Counted from the stretch's first letter, positions 1 through 5,527 are shown. The stretch: DNA of 7,335 nt from Dietzia timorensis (GCF_020742175.1 NZ_DYXM01000112.1:1-7335), one strand, 5' to 3'. Notes: generated by a model not told the origin, from the letters alone. Made by a program: numbers and translations.

Positions 1-449
1 TCGCCCTCGGCGCCGATCGTGATCGACGCACTGGCGGTGTTTTCGCCCGATTTGACGGTGATGGCGCTGACGCCGGCTGCAGTCGGAGTCCCCTCGATTG
101 CCTTCGTCTCTTGGTTGTAGTTCAGCCCGTCGGGAAGCCCGTCGATGGTGATATCGCTGGCGTCGACCATCCAGCTGTACTCGCCCGAGACATCAAACAA
201 GGCCGAGAGCGGGATTGAGACTTCCTCGCCGACCGTGCCATCGCTTGCGGCCGCGCCGTTTGCGTCGGCACCTGCCTCAAACGAGGACGCAGTGGACTGG
301 GTGAGGGCGACATTGTCGCCGTCGCTGATCGGATTGACTGCGACGAGCGTGCCAGCGGCGAGCGCGACAACGGCGGTAGCGGACAGAGGGACGAAGTACC
401 GGCCTCGGGTCGTGGCACGACCCCGAGAGCGGACGAAGCGAGCTCGCAT
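1..449 (-). CDS. Secreted protein with Ig-like (He_PIG-type) domain, N-terminal part
   Basis: The reading frame starts at ATG 449 and stays open to the window edge, so only the first 149 residues are seen. The start is supported by GGAAGGAA about 11 nt upstream. Residues 1-18 are Arg-rich and 19-39 are hydrophobic and Ala/Val-rich, as in a signal peptide or N-terminal anchor; no clear AXA cleavage site is seen. Residues about 70-146 carry the pattern of putative Ig domains: GLPDGL at 104-109, then IEGTPTAAG at 118-126, then a run of alternating beta-type residues. The gene at 1962-3305 has the same layout (GLPEGL, ITGTPTESG), so the two are probably paralogues. Function is unknown; an extracytoplasmic adhesive or structural role is inferred from the domain. 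What follows residue 149, including any two-cysteine module or wall anchor, lies outside the window. Confidence 0.8.
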   Translation of the reverse strand, partial: MRARFVRSRGRATTRGRYFVPLSATAVVALAAGTLVAVNPISDGDNVALTQSTASSFEAGADANGAAASDGTVGEEVSIPLSALFDVSGEYSWMVDASDITIDGLPDGLNYNQETKAIEGTPTAAGVSAITVKSGENTASASITIGAEG

Positions 450-524
450 AGTGTGCGTGTTCCTTCCGGTGATGAGGTCTGTGAGGCAGCAGGTGTGCGC
501 GAAGCCGATCGGACGAAAGGCCCC

Positions 525-548
525 CTGCGGCAAGACACCCCGCCGCAG
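525..548 (-). other. Hairpin in the 5' leader of the first Ig-domain gene
   Basis: CTGCGGC (525-531) and GCCGCAG (542-548) form a perfect 7-bp stem with a 10-nt loop. It sits within the predicted transcript about 75-100 nt upstream of ATG 449. It is not followed by a U-run on either strand, so it is not a typical terminator. It could stabilise the leader or be regulatory; no riboswitch class is recognised. Confidence 0.4.
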
Positions 549-556
549 CAACACTG

Positions 557-629
557 ATCACTCTAGTCACACGAGTCACACAAACACAACTAGTAACATT
601 GATCTATTTTTGTCACTTCCGTAACATTT
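557..629. promoter_or_regulatory. Tandem 9-nt repeats of GTCACA-N3 type (MtrA-like sites)
   Basis: Read on the plus strand, ATCACT-cta (557), GTCACA-cga (566) and GTCACA-caa (575) follow each other with exact 9-nt spacing. A second cluster is GTCACT-tcc (612) and GTAACA-ttt (621). A lone GTAACATT at 593-600 matches 621-628. Direct repeats of this kind are typical of OmpR/PhoB-type response regulators, and a GTCACAgcg-like repeat has been reported for MtrA of Mycobacterium tuberculosis. The first cluster overlaps the predicted promoter of the gene starting at 449. The repeats are seen directly; assignment to MtrA is inference. Confidence 0.5.
560..589 (-). promoter_or_regulatory. Predicted promoter of the first Ig-domain gene
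   Basis: On the minus strand, TTGTGT (584-589) and TAGAGT (560-565, matching TANNNT) are separated by 18 nt. This would start transcription near 553 and give a leader of about 100 nt. The spacer is filled by two GTGTGACT repeats. The 12-base stretch ending in the -10 box, TGTGACTAGAGT, recurs with one change at the promoter of the 447-aa gene (TGTGATTAGAGT), which raises confidence. Confidence 0.5.
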
Positions 630-760
630 ATCGCCTGAGCTGGGCTTTCCATATAAACCGGAGCTGAACAAAATCGCCCCCACGGGGGAATCTCGCACAG
701 CCTCGTTAAGTCGGCGCCAGATTCACATCGCCTCACGCACCACCACCAGCACCGCGGGTC

Positions 761-807
761 AGACACAAAACGACCGCCCTCCCCTGTCCAAAAAGGGAAG
801 GCGGTCG
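761..807 (-). terminator. Intrinsic terminator of the 192-aa gene
   Basis: Arms 771-783 and 795-807 pair over 13 positions with one C-A mismatch (8 bp, mismatch, 4 bp), around an 11-nt loop. On the minus strand the hairpin is followed by TTTTGTGTCT (770-761). It lies about 75 nt past the stop codon at 883, so it should end transcription of that gene before the next minus-strand promoter. Confidence 0.8.
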
Positions 808-882
808 CTCCATTTATAAGGCGGCAACAAACGCCGCCGACGCTCGCCCGAAAGCAGGCAAGGCCTACTTCAAACCAAGTTC

Positions 883-1461
883 CTAGTTCGACTCGGCGCT
901 CGTGCTGGTGGGCACCGTCGAGGAAGCGCCCTCGGTGTCGTCCCCCTCGGCGTCATCGTTCTCGGTGTCGCCACCCTCGTTCTCGGCCGACGTAGCGGTG
1001 GTGGTGGTCTCGGTGGTGGTTTCTTCGGTGGTCTCCGGGTCCTCGGTCATCTCGCCACCGAGGATCACGGAGCAGATCGGCCCCTCGAGGGAACCAACGC
1101 CAAGCTCGGAGACGTCGACACCGGCGGACTCGAGCGGGTTGTCGATCGAGTCGAGCCCCTTGAGCAGAATGTCCTTCACAAAGCCCGGAAGGGAAAGGCC
1201 TGCGTACGGAAGGAGAGCTTCGACGGAGCCGCCGAGCGAGGGGAGCTCGCAGGACTTCTCGGCAGGATCAGCGCTGATGCCGTCGAGCGACCCACCGCCG
1301 AGCGAGCCCTCGTCGCCGGCTGCGGACTCGGCGTTCAGCGAACCGGTGGCCGCCTCGTCGGGCTCCTGCGCAACGGCGAACGGCGCGATTCCGGCGGTAA
1401 GCGCGGCAGCGGCGGCGATTGCGAGGCCTGCACGACGAACGTTCAAGCGGTTTTCGCTCAT
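883..1461 (-). CDS. Small secreted protein with two-cysteine module and acidic Thr-rich tail
   Basis: This encodes 192 aa from ATG 1461, which has GGAAGGA upstream; the in-frame ATG at 1476 overlaps that site and is less likely. Residues 7-31 form a signal peptide with a probable cleavage at AVA (29-31) before Gln32, so the protein should be exported and not lipidated. Residues about 36-135 hold ATGSL (38-42), GSLGGGSLDG (52-61), Cys71, ALLP (82-85) and Cys130, probably one disulfide-bonded domain. The same order of elements is found near the C-terminus of the protein at 1962-3305. Residues 137-192 are Thr/Ser then Glu/Asp-rich, like a wall-spanning or surface tail. No LPXTG, membrane anchor or known enzymatic motif is seen. 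I do not recognise the family; function is unknown. Confidence 0.88.
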   Translation of the reverse strand: MSENRLNVRRAGLAIAAAAALTAGIAPFAVAQEPDEAATGSLNAESAAGDEGSLGGGSLDGISADPAEKSCELPSLGGSVEALLPYAGLSLPGFVKDILLKGLDSIDNPLESAGVDVSELGVGSLEGPICSVILGGEMTEDPETTEETTTETTTTATSAENEGGDTENDDAEGDDTEGASSTVPTSTSAESN

Positions 1462-1576
1462 GGGTGGTCCTTCCAAGGATCAAGTGTTTCGGGGATTACA
1501 GCCGCCACCGACGTCGCCCTTGGGCGGCGCGCAGGATTAGTGCACACGTCAGCAAACTGTGTTGCGGCTCGCAATT

Positions 1577-1604
1577 ACCTTAGCCCTTCTTAGCCGAATC
1601 ACAG
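1577..1604 (-). promoter_or_regulatory. Possible promoter of the 192-aa gene
   Basis: On the minus strand CTGTGA (1599-1604) and TAAGGT (1577-1582, matching TANNNT) are spaced by 16 nt, which would give a leader of about 110 nt. The word CTGTGATT here also occurs at 3469-3476 in front of the 447-aa gene, but there it abuts the -10 box instead of forming the -35. The -35 match is weak. Confidence 0.35.
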
Positions 1605-1866
1605 TAGTTCGTGATGGCAAATACATCCGCACGTCCGCACAGAATTTCCCTCGTCAGACGCGCTTCGCTCCATCGTCGCAGGACAACTCAACCAGCTGCG
1701 CTATTTCCCGTGCCACATTCCGGCAGGGTTAAACATCCGGACACCAAATCGTCATCCCAAATTTCACCGTAACCTTAACGGCGCTTACTTTCTGACGTCG
1801 GACGCCACACTCCTCCCGGCCTCGCTAATGCCCCTGCAGGTAGAGGCGATAACGCGCACGCAGCAC

Positions 1867-1925
1867 GAAAATAGCCACGTGCCCGGCGTGCTCGAGTGGT
1901 GTTCTCGAACGCGCCGGGCACGTGG
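1867..1925 (-). terminator. Intrinsic terminator of the 447-aa gene
   Basis: Arms 1875-1888 and 1912-1925 pair perfectly over 14 bp (core CCACGTGCCCGGCG), and a G-T and a G-C pair can extend the stem inward. On the minus strand the hairpin is followed by CTATTTTC (1874-1867). It lies about 37 nt beyond the stop codon at 1962. A smaller hairpin, GCCCGC/GCGGGC (1953-1958 and 1965-1970), covers the stop codon itself. Confidence 0.85.
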
Positions 1926-1961
1926 GGCAAGGGTGCTGGGCTCTAGGACCCGGCCCGCCTG

Positions 1962-3305
1962 TTAGCGGGCTCCGTCGGCCGGGACCTGTTCCATGATGTC
2001 GCTGGCGAGCTTCATGAGCTCCATCAGCTGGGTGCCGTCGCCCCCGAGGAGCGAGTCGATCGTCGTGGTACCTCCGGCAGCCTGAGCGCCTGCGGTTTTC
2101 ACACCGGATTCGGCCTGCTGGGCGTCGGCGCCCTGGCCCTGCTGGGCGTCGGCGAAGCCGGCAGCGCTCTCGAGGATCGAACCCGTCGCCCCTCCCGCGT
2201 CACACACGGAGCCGTTTCCGGAGGATGCGGTGTTGAGCACGGTCGGCAACAGCGTGCCGAGGACGGAGGTGATGATCGAGGTGATCATCCCCGAATCGTC
2301 CTGCTCACCGACGGCGACCGGGAGGAACTTCTCCAGGCCCGCCGTCAGGTCCTCGGTTTCGCAGGTCTCGGGACCATCTTCGCCGCCAGTGGATCCCTCG
2401 AGCGATCCGGATCCGCCGAGCATGCCGTCGGTCAACGACCCGGTTGCCTCGTCGAGGTCAATCTCGGTGCCCTCGTCGTTCTCGGAATCGGTTCCGTCTT
2501 CGCCGAATGCTTCCTCCTCGGTCGGGAACTTCGGGCTGGTGGACTCCGACGTCTGGTCGTCGGACTCCGCGTCGGTCTCGGTCTTGGGCGTCGACGACGG
2601 CGTCGAGGACTCCTCATCCGAGGTGCCCGACTCGTCGTTAGCGCCCTTCTCGGTTTCGGACGACGGCGACGTGGTCGTCGTGGTCGACTCGGCGTCGTCA
2701 GTCGCTTCCGCGTCCGCTGACTTGTCCTGGCCGTCGGCTTGCGACTTTGCTTGCGTCTGGGCCTGGGCCATTGCCTGCGGCTTGGCCTGCCCCTGGCCGC
2801 CGGCCTCGGTCTCGCCCTCACCCGTCGTCTCTGATTCGCCGGACTTCTCGCCCTCGGCGCCGTCCTTGCCATCCTCGGAAGGCTTCTCGGTTTCAGTCGG
2901 AGCGTTGGGCTCCTCGCCGCTAGGCGCGGCCACCATCAGCTGCACCTCCTGCGTGGAAGTCTCCCCGCCCGAGGACACCTCGACTCGCACGTTGTAGAAG
3001 CCGGATTCGGTCGGCGTTCCCGTGATGTTCCAGCCATCCTGCTTGAGCCCCTCTGGCAGCCCGTTGAGCTTGAGGGTCGTGCCCTCGGGAACCTCTTGAC
3101 CGATCTGGGCCTCGACGAGCTTCTTCAGGTCGATATTCACCTCTTGCCCCTGCACGAGGGACGCGCCCTCTGCCTGGACGAGGTGGACGTCGTCGGTGGA
3201 GACATCGGGAGTGGTCGCGACGAATCCGACGCCGGCCACGAGCGCGACCGAGGCGGCGGCGCCGACGAGGGCAGTGCGGAGACGAGGCGTGGTACGACCG
3301 CGCAT
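1962..3305 (-). CDS. Secreted Ig-like protein with acidic stalk and C-terminal two-cysteine module
   Basis: This encodes 447 aa from ATG 3305, preceded by AAAGGAAC about 6 nt upstream. Residues 1-10 are basic and 11-30 hydrophobic, a signal peptide or N-terminal anchor. Residues about 48-126 are an Ig-like domain of the putative-Ig (He_PIG) type: GLPEGL at 82-87 and ITGTPTESG at 94-102, then beta-type residues. Residues 128-285 are a low-complexity stalk in three blocks: Glu/Gly/Lys (130-170), Gln/Ala/Lys (171-195), then Ser/Thr/Asp/Glu (196-285). Residues 285-370 repeat the module of the protein at 883-1461: ATGSL (287-291), GSGSLEG (298-304), Cys315, FLP (327-329), Cys368. The rest is Gln/Ala/Gly-rich and ends in a helix-like segment. 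No LPXTG is present. The layout suggests an extracellular protein with two end domains held apart by a stalk. Function is unknown. Confidence 0.9.
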   Translation of the reverse strand: MRGRTTPRLRTALVGAAASVALVAGVGFVATTPDVSTDDVHLVQAEGASLVQGQEVNIDLKKLVEAQIGQEVPEGTTLKLNGLPEGLKQDGWNITGTPTESGFYNVRVEVSSGGETSTQEVQLMVAAPSGEEPNAPTETEKPSEDGKDGAEGEKSGESETTGEGETEAGGQGQAKPQAMAQAQTQAKSQADGQDKSADAEATDDAESTTTTTSPSSETEKGANDESGTSDEESSTPSSTPKTETDAESDDQTSESTSPKFPTEEEAFGEDGTDSENDEGTEIDLDEATGSLTDGMLGGSGSLEGSTGGEDGPETCETEDLTAGLEKFLPVAVGEQDDSGMITSIITSVLGTLLPTVLNTASSGNGSVCDAGGATGSILESAAGFADAQQGQGADAQQAESGVKTAGAQAAGGTTTIDSLLGGDGTQLMELMKLASDIMEQVPADGAR

Positions 3306-3460
3306 GAGGTGTTCCTTTACGTTGCGAGATATCTGGAAGCTGGGGATATCGGTGTCTTTCGGGGCATCGGACGTGGCGTGTCCGGAGGAGCAGCAGGCCG
3401 AAATTCTTGCCGGTTCCGGCGCTCCCCTGGGGTTCGTCGTTATGAATACCCCAACGTTCG

Positions 3461-3493
3461 GTAACTCTAATCACAGCTTTCACATTTGTCACG
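3461..3493. promoter_or_regulatory. Four tandem 9-nt repeats of GTCACA-N3 type (MtrA-like sites)
   Basis: On the plus strand GTAACT-cta (3461), ATCACA-gct (3470), TTCACA-ttt (3479) and GTCACG-acc (3488) follow in exact 9-nt register. They cover the predicted promoter of the gene starting at 3305, as the similar cluster at 557-583 covers that of the gene starting at 449. A regulator bound here would lie on the promoter and could block it or act on it directly. MtrA is the candidate I would test first; this is inference from motif resemblance. Confidence 0.5.
3464..3492 (-). promoter_or_regulatory. Predicted promoter of the 447-aa gene
   Basis: On the minus strand GTGACA (3487-3492, five of six bases of TTGACA) and TAGAGT (3464-3469, TANNNT) are separated by 17 nt. 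Transcription would start near 3457, leaving a leader of about 150 nt before ATG 3305. The -10 box and its flank match those of the gene starting at 449. Confidence 0.6.
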
Positions 3494-3518
3494 ACCGCAA
3501 CACCAGAAACAGCAACTC

Positions 3519-3603
3519 CGACGTCATACATAACGATTTTTCGCGCCGACGTGCACGGTGTGGCTTTGGCCACGTGGGAAAACTCACCGAATTTATGACG
3601 TCG
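3519..3603. repeat. Widely spaced inverted repeat in divergent promoter region
   Basis: CGACGTCATA (3519-3528) and its exact complement TATGACGTCG (3594-3603) face each other across 65 bp. Extending by three bases keeps 12 of 13 pairs (3519-3531 and 3591-3603). Each half contains the palindrome GACGTC. The pair may be two sites of one DNA-binding protein between the divergent genes starting at 3305 and 3847. No regulator is identified. Confidence 0.4.
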
Positions 3604-3817
3604 TACGTGCCGAATTCTCAGGCGGATCTGCGCGCCCCAGCGTCCTCGCATCGCATTCGGGGCTAACGACGGTTTCCGCCGTGCCACCTGGGGTTTCGGG
3701 GCGTAGTATCGAGGGGCGGTTCGAAACTTCTCCGCACCCGGCCCCTCCCCCTCCTTCCTGAAAATCGCCTGGGGCACCCACTGAGGGTTCGGCAAATTTA
3801 CGCGCCCTGGGTAGACC

Positions 3818-3823
3818 TATGGT
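3818..3823 (+). promoter_or_regulatory. Possible -10 box of the lipoprotein gene
   Basis: TATGGT fits TANNNT and would start transcription near 3830, giving a leader of only about 17 nt that lacks a Shine-Dalgarno sequence. No convincing -35 box is seen. A second TANNNT, TATTGT at 3840-3845, is too close to the ATG to serve it. The site is weakly supported. Confidence 0.25.
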
Positions 3824-3846
3824 TTCGAACTTGCAACACTATTGTT

Positions 3847-5040
3847 ATGAACTTTCGTCGGATATTGCTCACTGGTGCAGCGCTAAGCTCGGCCGCGGCG
3901 CTTACTGCGGCATGCTCGAATTCCGACGATGTCGTCCTCACGATTCCCACGACCGATTCGGCAGTGTCGGGTAATGATGCTGGTCAGCGAGGCGACGAGA
4001 ACAAGGGCGGCGAGGACGATGGCCGTTTCATCGCCCGCTGCTCCACCGAGGCCGACGGCGATGGATTCGCCGGACAGACCTTTTTCACCGATGGTTCGTC
4101 CGATTTCTCCGACTACTGCCTGCAGCGTTTCTATAGCGGTGTCCAACCCGCGCCGGGCGCGGTGTACGTGCCCCGGGAGGACCGCGAGAATCCCAGCCGC
4201 GAGTCCGAGCAGTCCGCCCAGGGCCGTTCGGGTGAGCAGTCCGGCGGCAGCGAGTCACAGCCGCAGCAGGTGCCCACCGAGGGCCAGGTGCTCGCCGAGG
4301 GGCAGAGCGGCCGGAACCAGAACATCACCGAGGGCACGTCGGGCCAGCAGACCCAGACCGAGCAGGGACAATCCGGCGTGGGCGCCGAGCAGAATCGTCC
4401 CGATAACTTCGGCGCGGCCAACGCCGGTTCCCCGAACCAGCCCGGCAACGAGAACACCGGCGGAAACGACCAGGGCGGCAACAACAACACCGGCGGAGAC
4501 AACACCGGCGGTAACCAGGGTGGCAACAACACCGGCGGTAACAACAACACCGGCGGCGAGAACGAGGCCGATGGCGGCACCCCGACGACCCAGCCGACCA
4601 CGCCCACCTCGCCGGGGCAGGGCGGCAACGACAACGAGAACAACACCACGGTGCCCGGGCTCCCCGGCGTGACGATTCCCTCGCTGCCCAGCACACCGGA
4701 GACGACCCAGCAGCAACCGAGCACCCCGGAGACCACCGGCGGTCAGCAGGGTGGTCAGACACAGACCCAGACGCCGACGCAACCGAGTCAGCAGCAGGGC
4801 GGTCAGACCCAAACCCAGACGCCGACGCAGACTCAGTCGCCGCAGGGTACGGGTTCGACCGAGCAGCAGACTCCCACACAGACACAGCCTCAGCAGCCGC
4901 AAGGCACGGTCGAGGACACCTCCGCTCCTTCGAGCGACAGCCTCGGCGGACTCGGCGTTCCCGAAATCCCGCAGTTCCCCCAGTTCCCGCCGCTTCAGGT
5001 TCCGGACGTCGGCGAAGTACTCAACGGCGTCTCGTCCTAA
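3847..5040 (+). CDS. Surface lipoprotein with long Gln/Gly/Asn/Thr-rich repeat region
   Basis: This encodes 397 aa. Residues 1-22 are a lipoprotein signal peptide (two Arg, then a hydrophobic Ala-rich core) ending in LTAAC with Cys23 as the likely lipidation site; Thr at -3 is a slightly unusual lipobox residue. A short region (60-108) holds Cys65 and Cys91, a possible disulfide. From about 110 to 360 the chain is low-complexity: Gln/Ser/Glu-rich, then TGGN-type repeats (204-238), STPETT repeats (282-297) and Gln/Thr repeats (300-350). The end is Pro-rich (370-386). The ATG is fixed by the signal peptide, but no ribosome binding site is visible before it. The gene diverges from the 447-aa gene and converges on the DUF4229-like gene with a 37-bp gap lacking a clear terminator. 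It is probably anchored outside the membrane with a flexible, wall-spanning chain; function is unknown. Confidence 0.9.
   Translation: MNFRRILLTGAALSSAAALTAACSNSDDVVLTIPTTDSAVSGNDAGQRGDENKGGEDDGRFIARCSTEADGDGFAGQTFFTDGSSDFSDYCLQRFYSGVQPAPGAVYVPREDRENPSRESEQSAQGRSGEQSGGSESQPQQVPTEGQVLAEGQSGRNQNITEGTSGQQTQTEQGQSGVGAEQNRPDNFGAANAGSPNQPGNENTGGNDQGGNNNTGGDNTGGNQGGNNTGGNNNTGGENEADGGTPTTQPTTPTSPGQGGNDNENNTTVPGLPGVTIPSLPSTPETTQQQPSTPETTGGQQGGQTQTQTPTQPSQQQGGQTQTQTPTQTQSPQGTGSTEQQTPTQTQPQQPQGTVEDTSAPSSDSLGGLGVPEIPQFPQFPPLQVPDVGEVLNGVSS
4453..4556 (+). repeat. AACACCGGCGG repeats in lipoprotein gene
   Basis: Five exact copies of AACACCGGCGG begin at 4453, 4486, 4501, 4528 and 4546. They encode NTGG units separated by Asn/Gly/Gln/Asp residues. 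Distances are all multiples of three, so gain or loss of units would keep the frame and change only stalk length. Confidence 0.85.
4744..4829 (+). repeat. 38-nt direct repeat in lipoprotein gene
   Basis: Bases 4744-4781 recur at 4792-4829 with three mismatches; the offset is 48 nt, or 16 codons. The encoded unit is QQGGQTQTQTPTQ. The near-identity at DNA level suggests a recent in-frame duplication. Confidence 0.8.
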
Positions 5041-5077
5041 AGGAGACGGCTCAGGACCCCAGCCGGAACGGCGAAGC

Positions 5078-5446
5078 CTATTCCGACATCCTGCGGCGCA
5101 GGTCTTCCTTCTTGGTGCGGCGACCGGAATCGACCGCGGCGATGTCTTCGTTAATGCGGCGGCTCCAGCCGCGTAGCAGGTACGTGGAGATCGGCAGCGC
5201 GAGGATGATCGCGATGAGCCCCGCGACGAGCAGCGGCACGGGCTGGCCGAGAACCAGGTAACCGATCCCCTCCATAATCGCGACGAGCACGAGCACGATC
5301 GCGATGCGCGCGAGTGTGAAAAGCAGGAGGTTGCCGGCGAGACGCTTCTTCGGCGAGCCGTCTCCGGCCGCCGAACCGGCGCCGGTCGCGCCCTTGCCCG
5401 CGTTCTTGTCGCCGGGATTCTTGCCTGCAGCCGTGGACTCGCTCAT
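5078..5446 (-). CDS. DUF4229-like two-helix membrane protein
   Basis: This encodes 122 aa from ATG 5446. A Gly/Ala/Lys-rich, probably disordered N-terminus (1-35) is followed by two hydrophobic helices (about 38-63 and 70-91) joined by a short GQPVP turn. The C-terminus is charged (93-122) with a basic RR.TKKEDLRRR stretch. Both tails are predicted cytoplasmic by the positive-inside rule. Layout, size and the LPISTYLLRG region with a charged tail fit the actinobacterial DUF4229 family as I know it; this is recognition by pattern, not a search. The family has no established function. The gene is divergent from the small gene starting at 5528 and convergent with the lipoprotein gene. Confidence 0.8.
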   Translation of the reverse strand: MSESTAAGKNPGDKNAGKGATGAGSAAGDGSPKKRLAGNLLLFTLARIAIVLVLVAIMEGIGYLVLGQPVPLLVAGLIAIILALPISTYLLRGWSRRINEDIAAVDSGRRTKKEDLRRRMSE

Positions 5447-5453
5447 GGTCTCC

Positions 5454-5459
5454 AGAATA
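5454..5459 (-). promoter_or_regulatory. -10 box of a likely leaderless DUF4229-like transcript
   Basis: On the minus strand TATTCT (TANNNT) lies exactly 7 nt before ATG 5446, so transcription could begin at or next to the A of the start codon. GGAG in those 7 nt could otherwise be read as a Shine-Dalgarno, but it is only 3 nt from the ATG. No clear -35 box is seen. Confidence 0.45.
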
Positions 5460-5527
5460 CGTATCGTGGAAGGCAGATCGGGCCGCAGGGGTACATGCGG
5501 CGGCCCTCAAGGAGGTGGAACGACGAG

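Larger units (their letters stand above)
450..882. other. Intergenic region, 433 bp
   Basis: This gap holds the leader, promoter and repeat sites of the gene starting at 449 (roughly 450-630) and the terminator of the gene at 883-1461 (761-807). The stretch 540-660 is clearly more AT-rich than its surroundings, as expected of a promoter region. Between about 630 and 760 no gene or further structure is seen. Open frames crossing the gap lack sensible starts or family features. Confidence 0.6.
1462..1961. other. Intergenic region, 500 bp
   Basis: The left part holds the leader and possible promoter of the gene starting at 1461, the right part the terminator of the gene ending at 1962. At 1598-1615 ATCAC and GTGAT form an inverted pair with an 8-nt gap. 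From about 1616 to 1860 I see no gene, no strong hairpin and no repeat. A relatively AT-rich patch at 1720-1800 has no feature I can name. Confidence 0.55.
3306..3846. other. Divergent intergenic region, 541 bp
   Basis: This region separates the divergent 447-aa and 397-aa genes. It holds the leader and promoter of the former (3306-3492), the tandem 9-nt repeats, the spaced inverted repeat at 3519-3603 and probably the promoter of the latter close to 3847. In the leader, two GATATC words (3328-3333 and 3345-3350) could form a weak hairpin. From about 3604 to 3790 nothing else is supported; the open frames crossing it have no credible start or protein features. Confidence 0.6.

Noticed and set aside
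902..1540. Plus-strand open frame of 212 codons
   Set aside because: Antisense to the 192-aa secreted protein, with a low-complexity product and no family features. The minus-strand gene has a signal peptide, ribosome binding site and terminator.
1598..1615. ATCAC-N8-GTGAT as a CRP/GlxR site
   Set aside because: GlxR/CRP sites read TGTGA-N6-TCACA; here the half-sites face the other way and the spacing differs.
2230..2997. Plus-strand open frame of 255 codons, Ser/Val/Pro-rich
   Set aside because: It is antisense to the acidic Ser/Thr/Glu-rich stalk of the 447-aa gene; its composition is what the complement of such codons gives, and it has no signal, motif or ribosome binding site.
883..3305. 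Sortase (LPXTG) anchoring of the exported proteins
   Set aside because: Both complete proteins end without LPXTG, hydrophobic helix or basic tail (ends: TSAESN and PADGAR).
2920..3795. Minus-strand open frame of 291 codons across the divergent intergenic region
   Set aside because: It overlaps the signal peptide and Ig domain of the 447-aa gene in another frame, and the product is Arg/Pro-rich without domains.
3719..3830. GTTCGAAAC (3719-3727) and GTTTCGAAC (3822-3830) inverted repeat
   Set aside because: It is only 9 bp, built around the palindrome TTCGAA, with a 94-bp gap. This is not enough to call a site without conservation data.
4453..4829. Repeats that might suggest a CRISPR array
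   Set aside because: Units are short, irregularly spaced, all in frame and encode a low-complexity protein; there are no uniform spacers.
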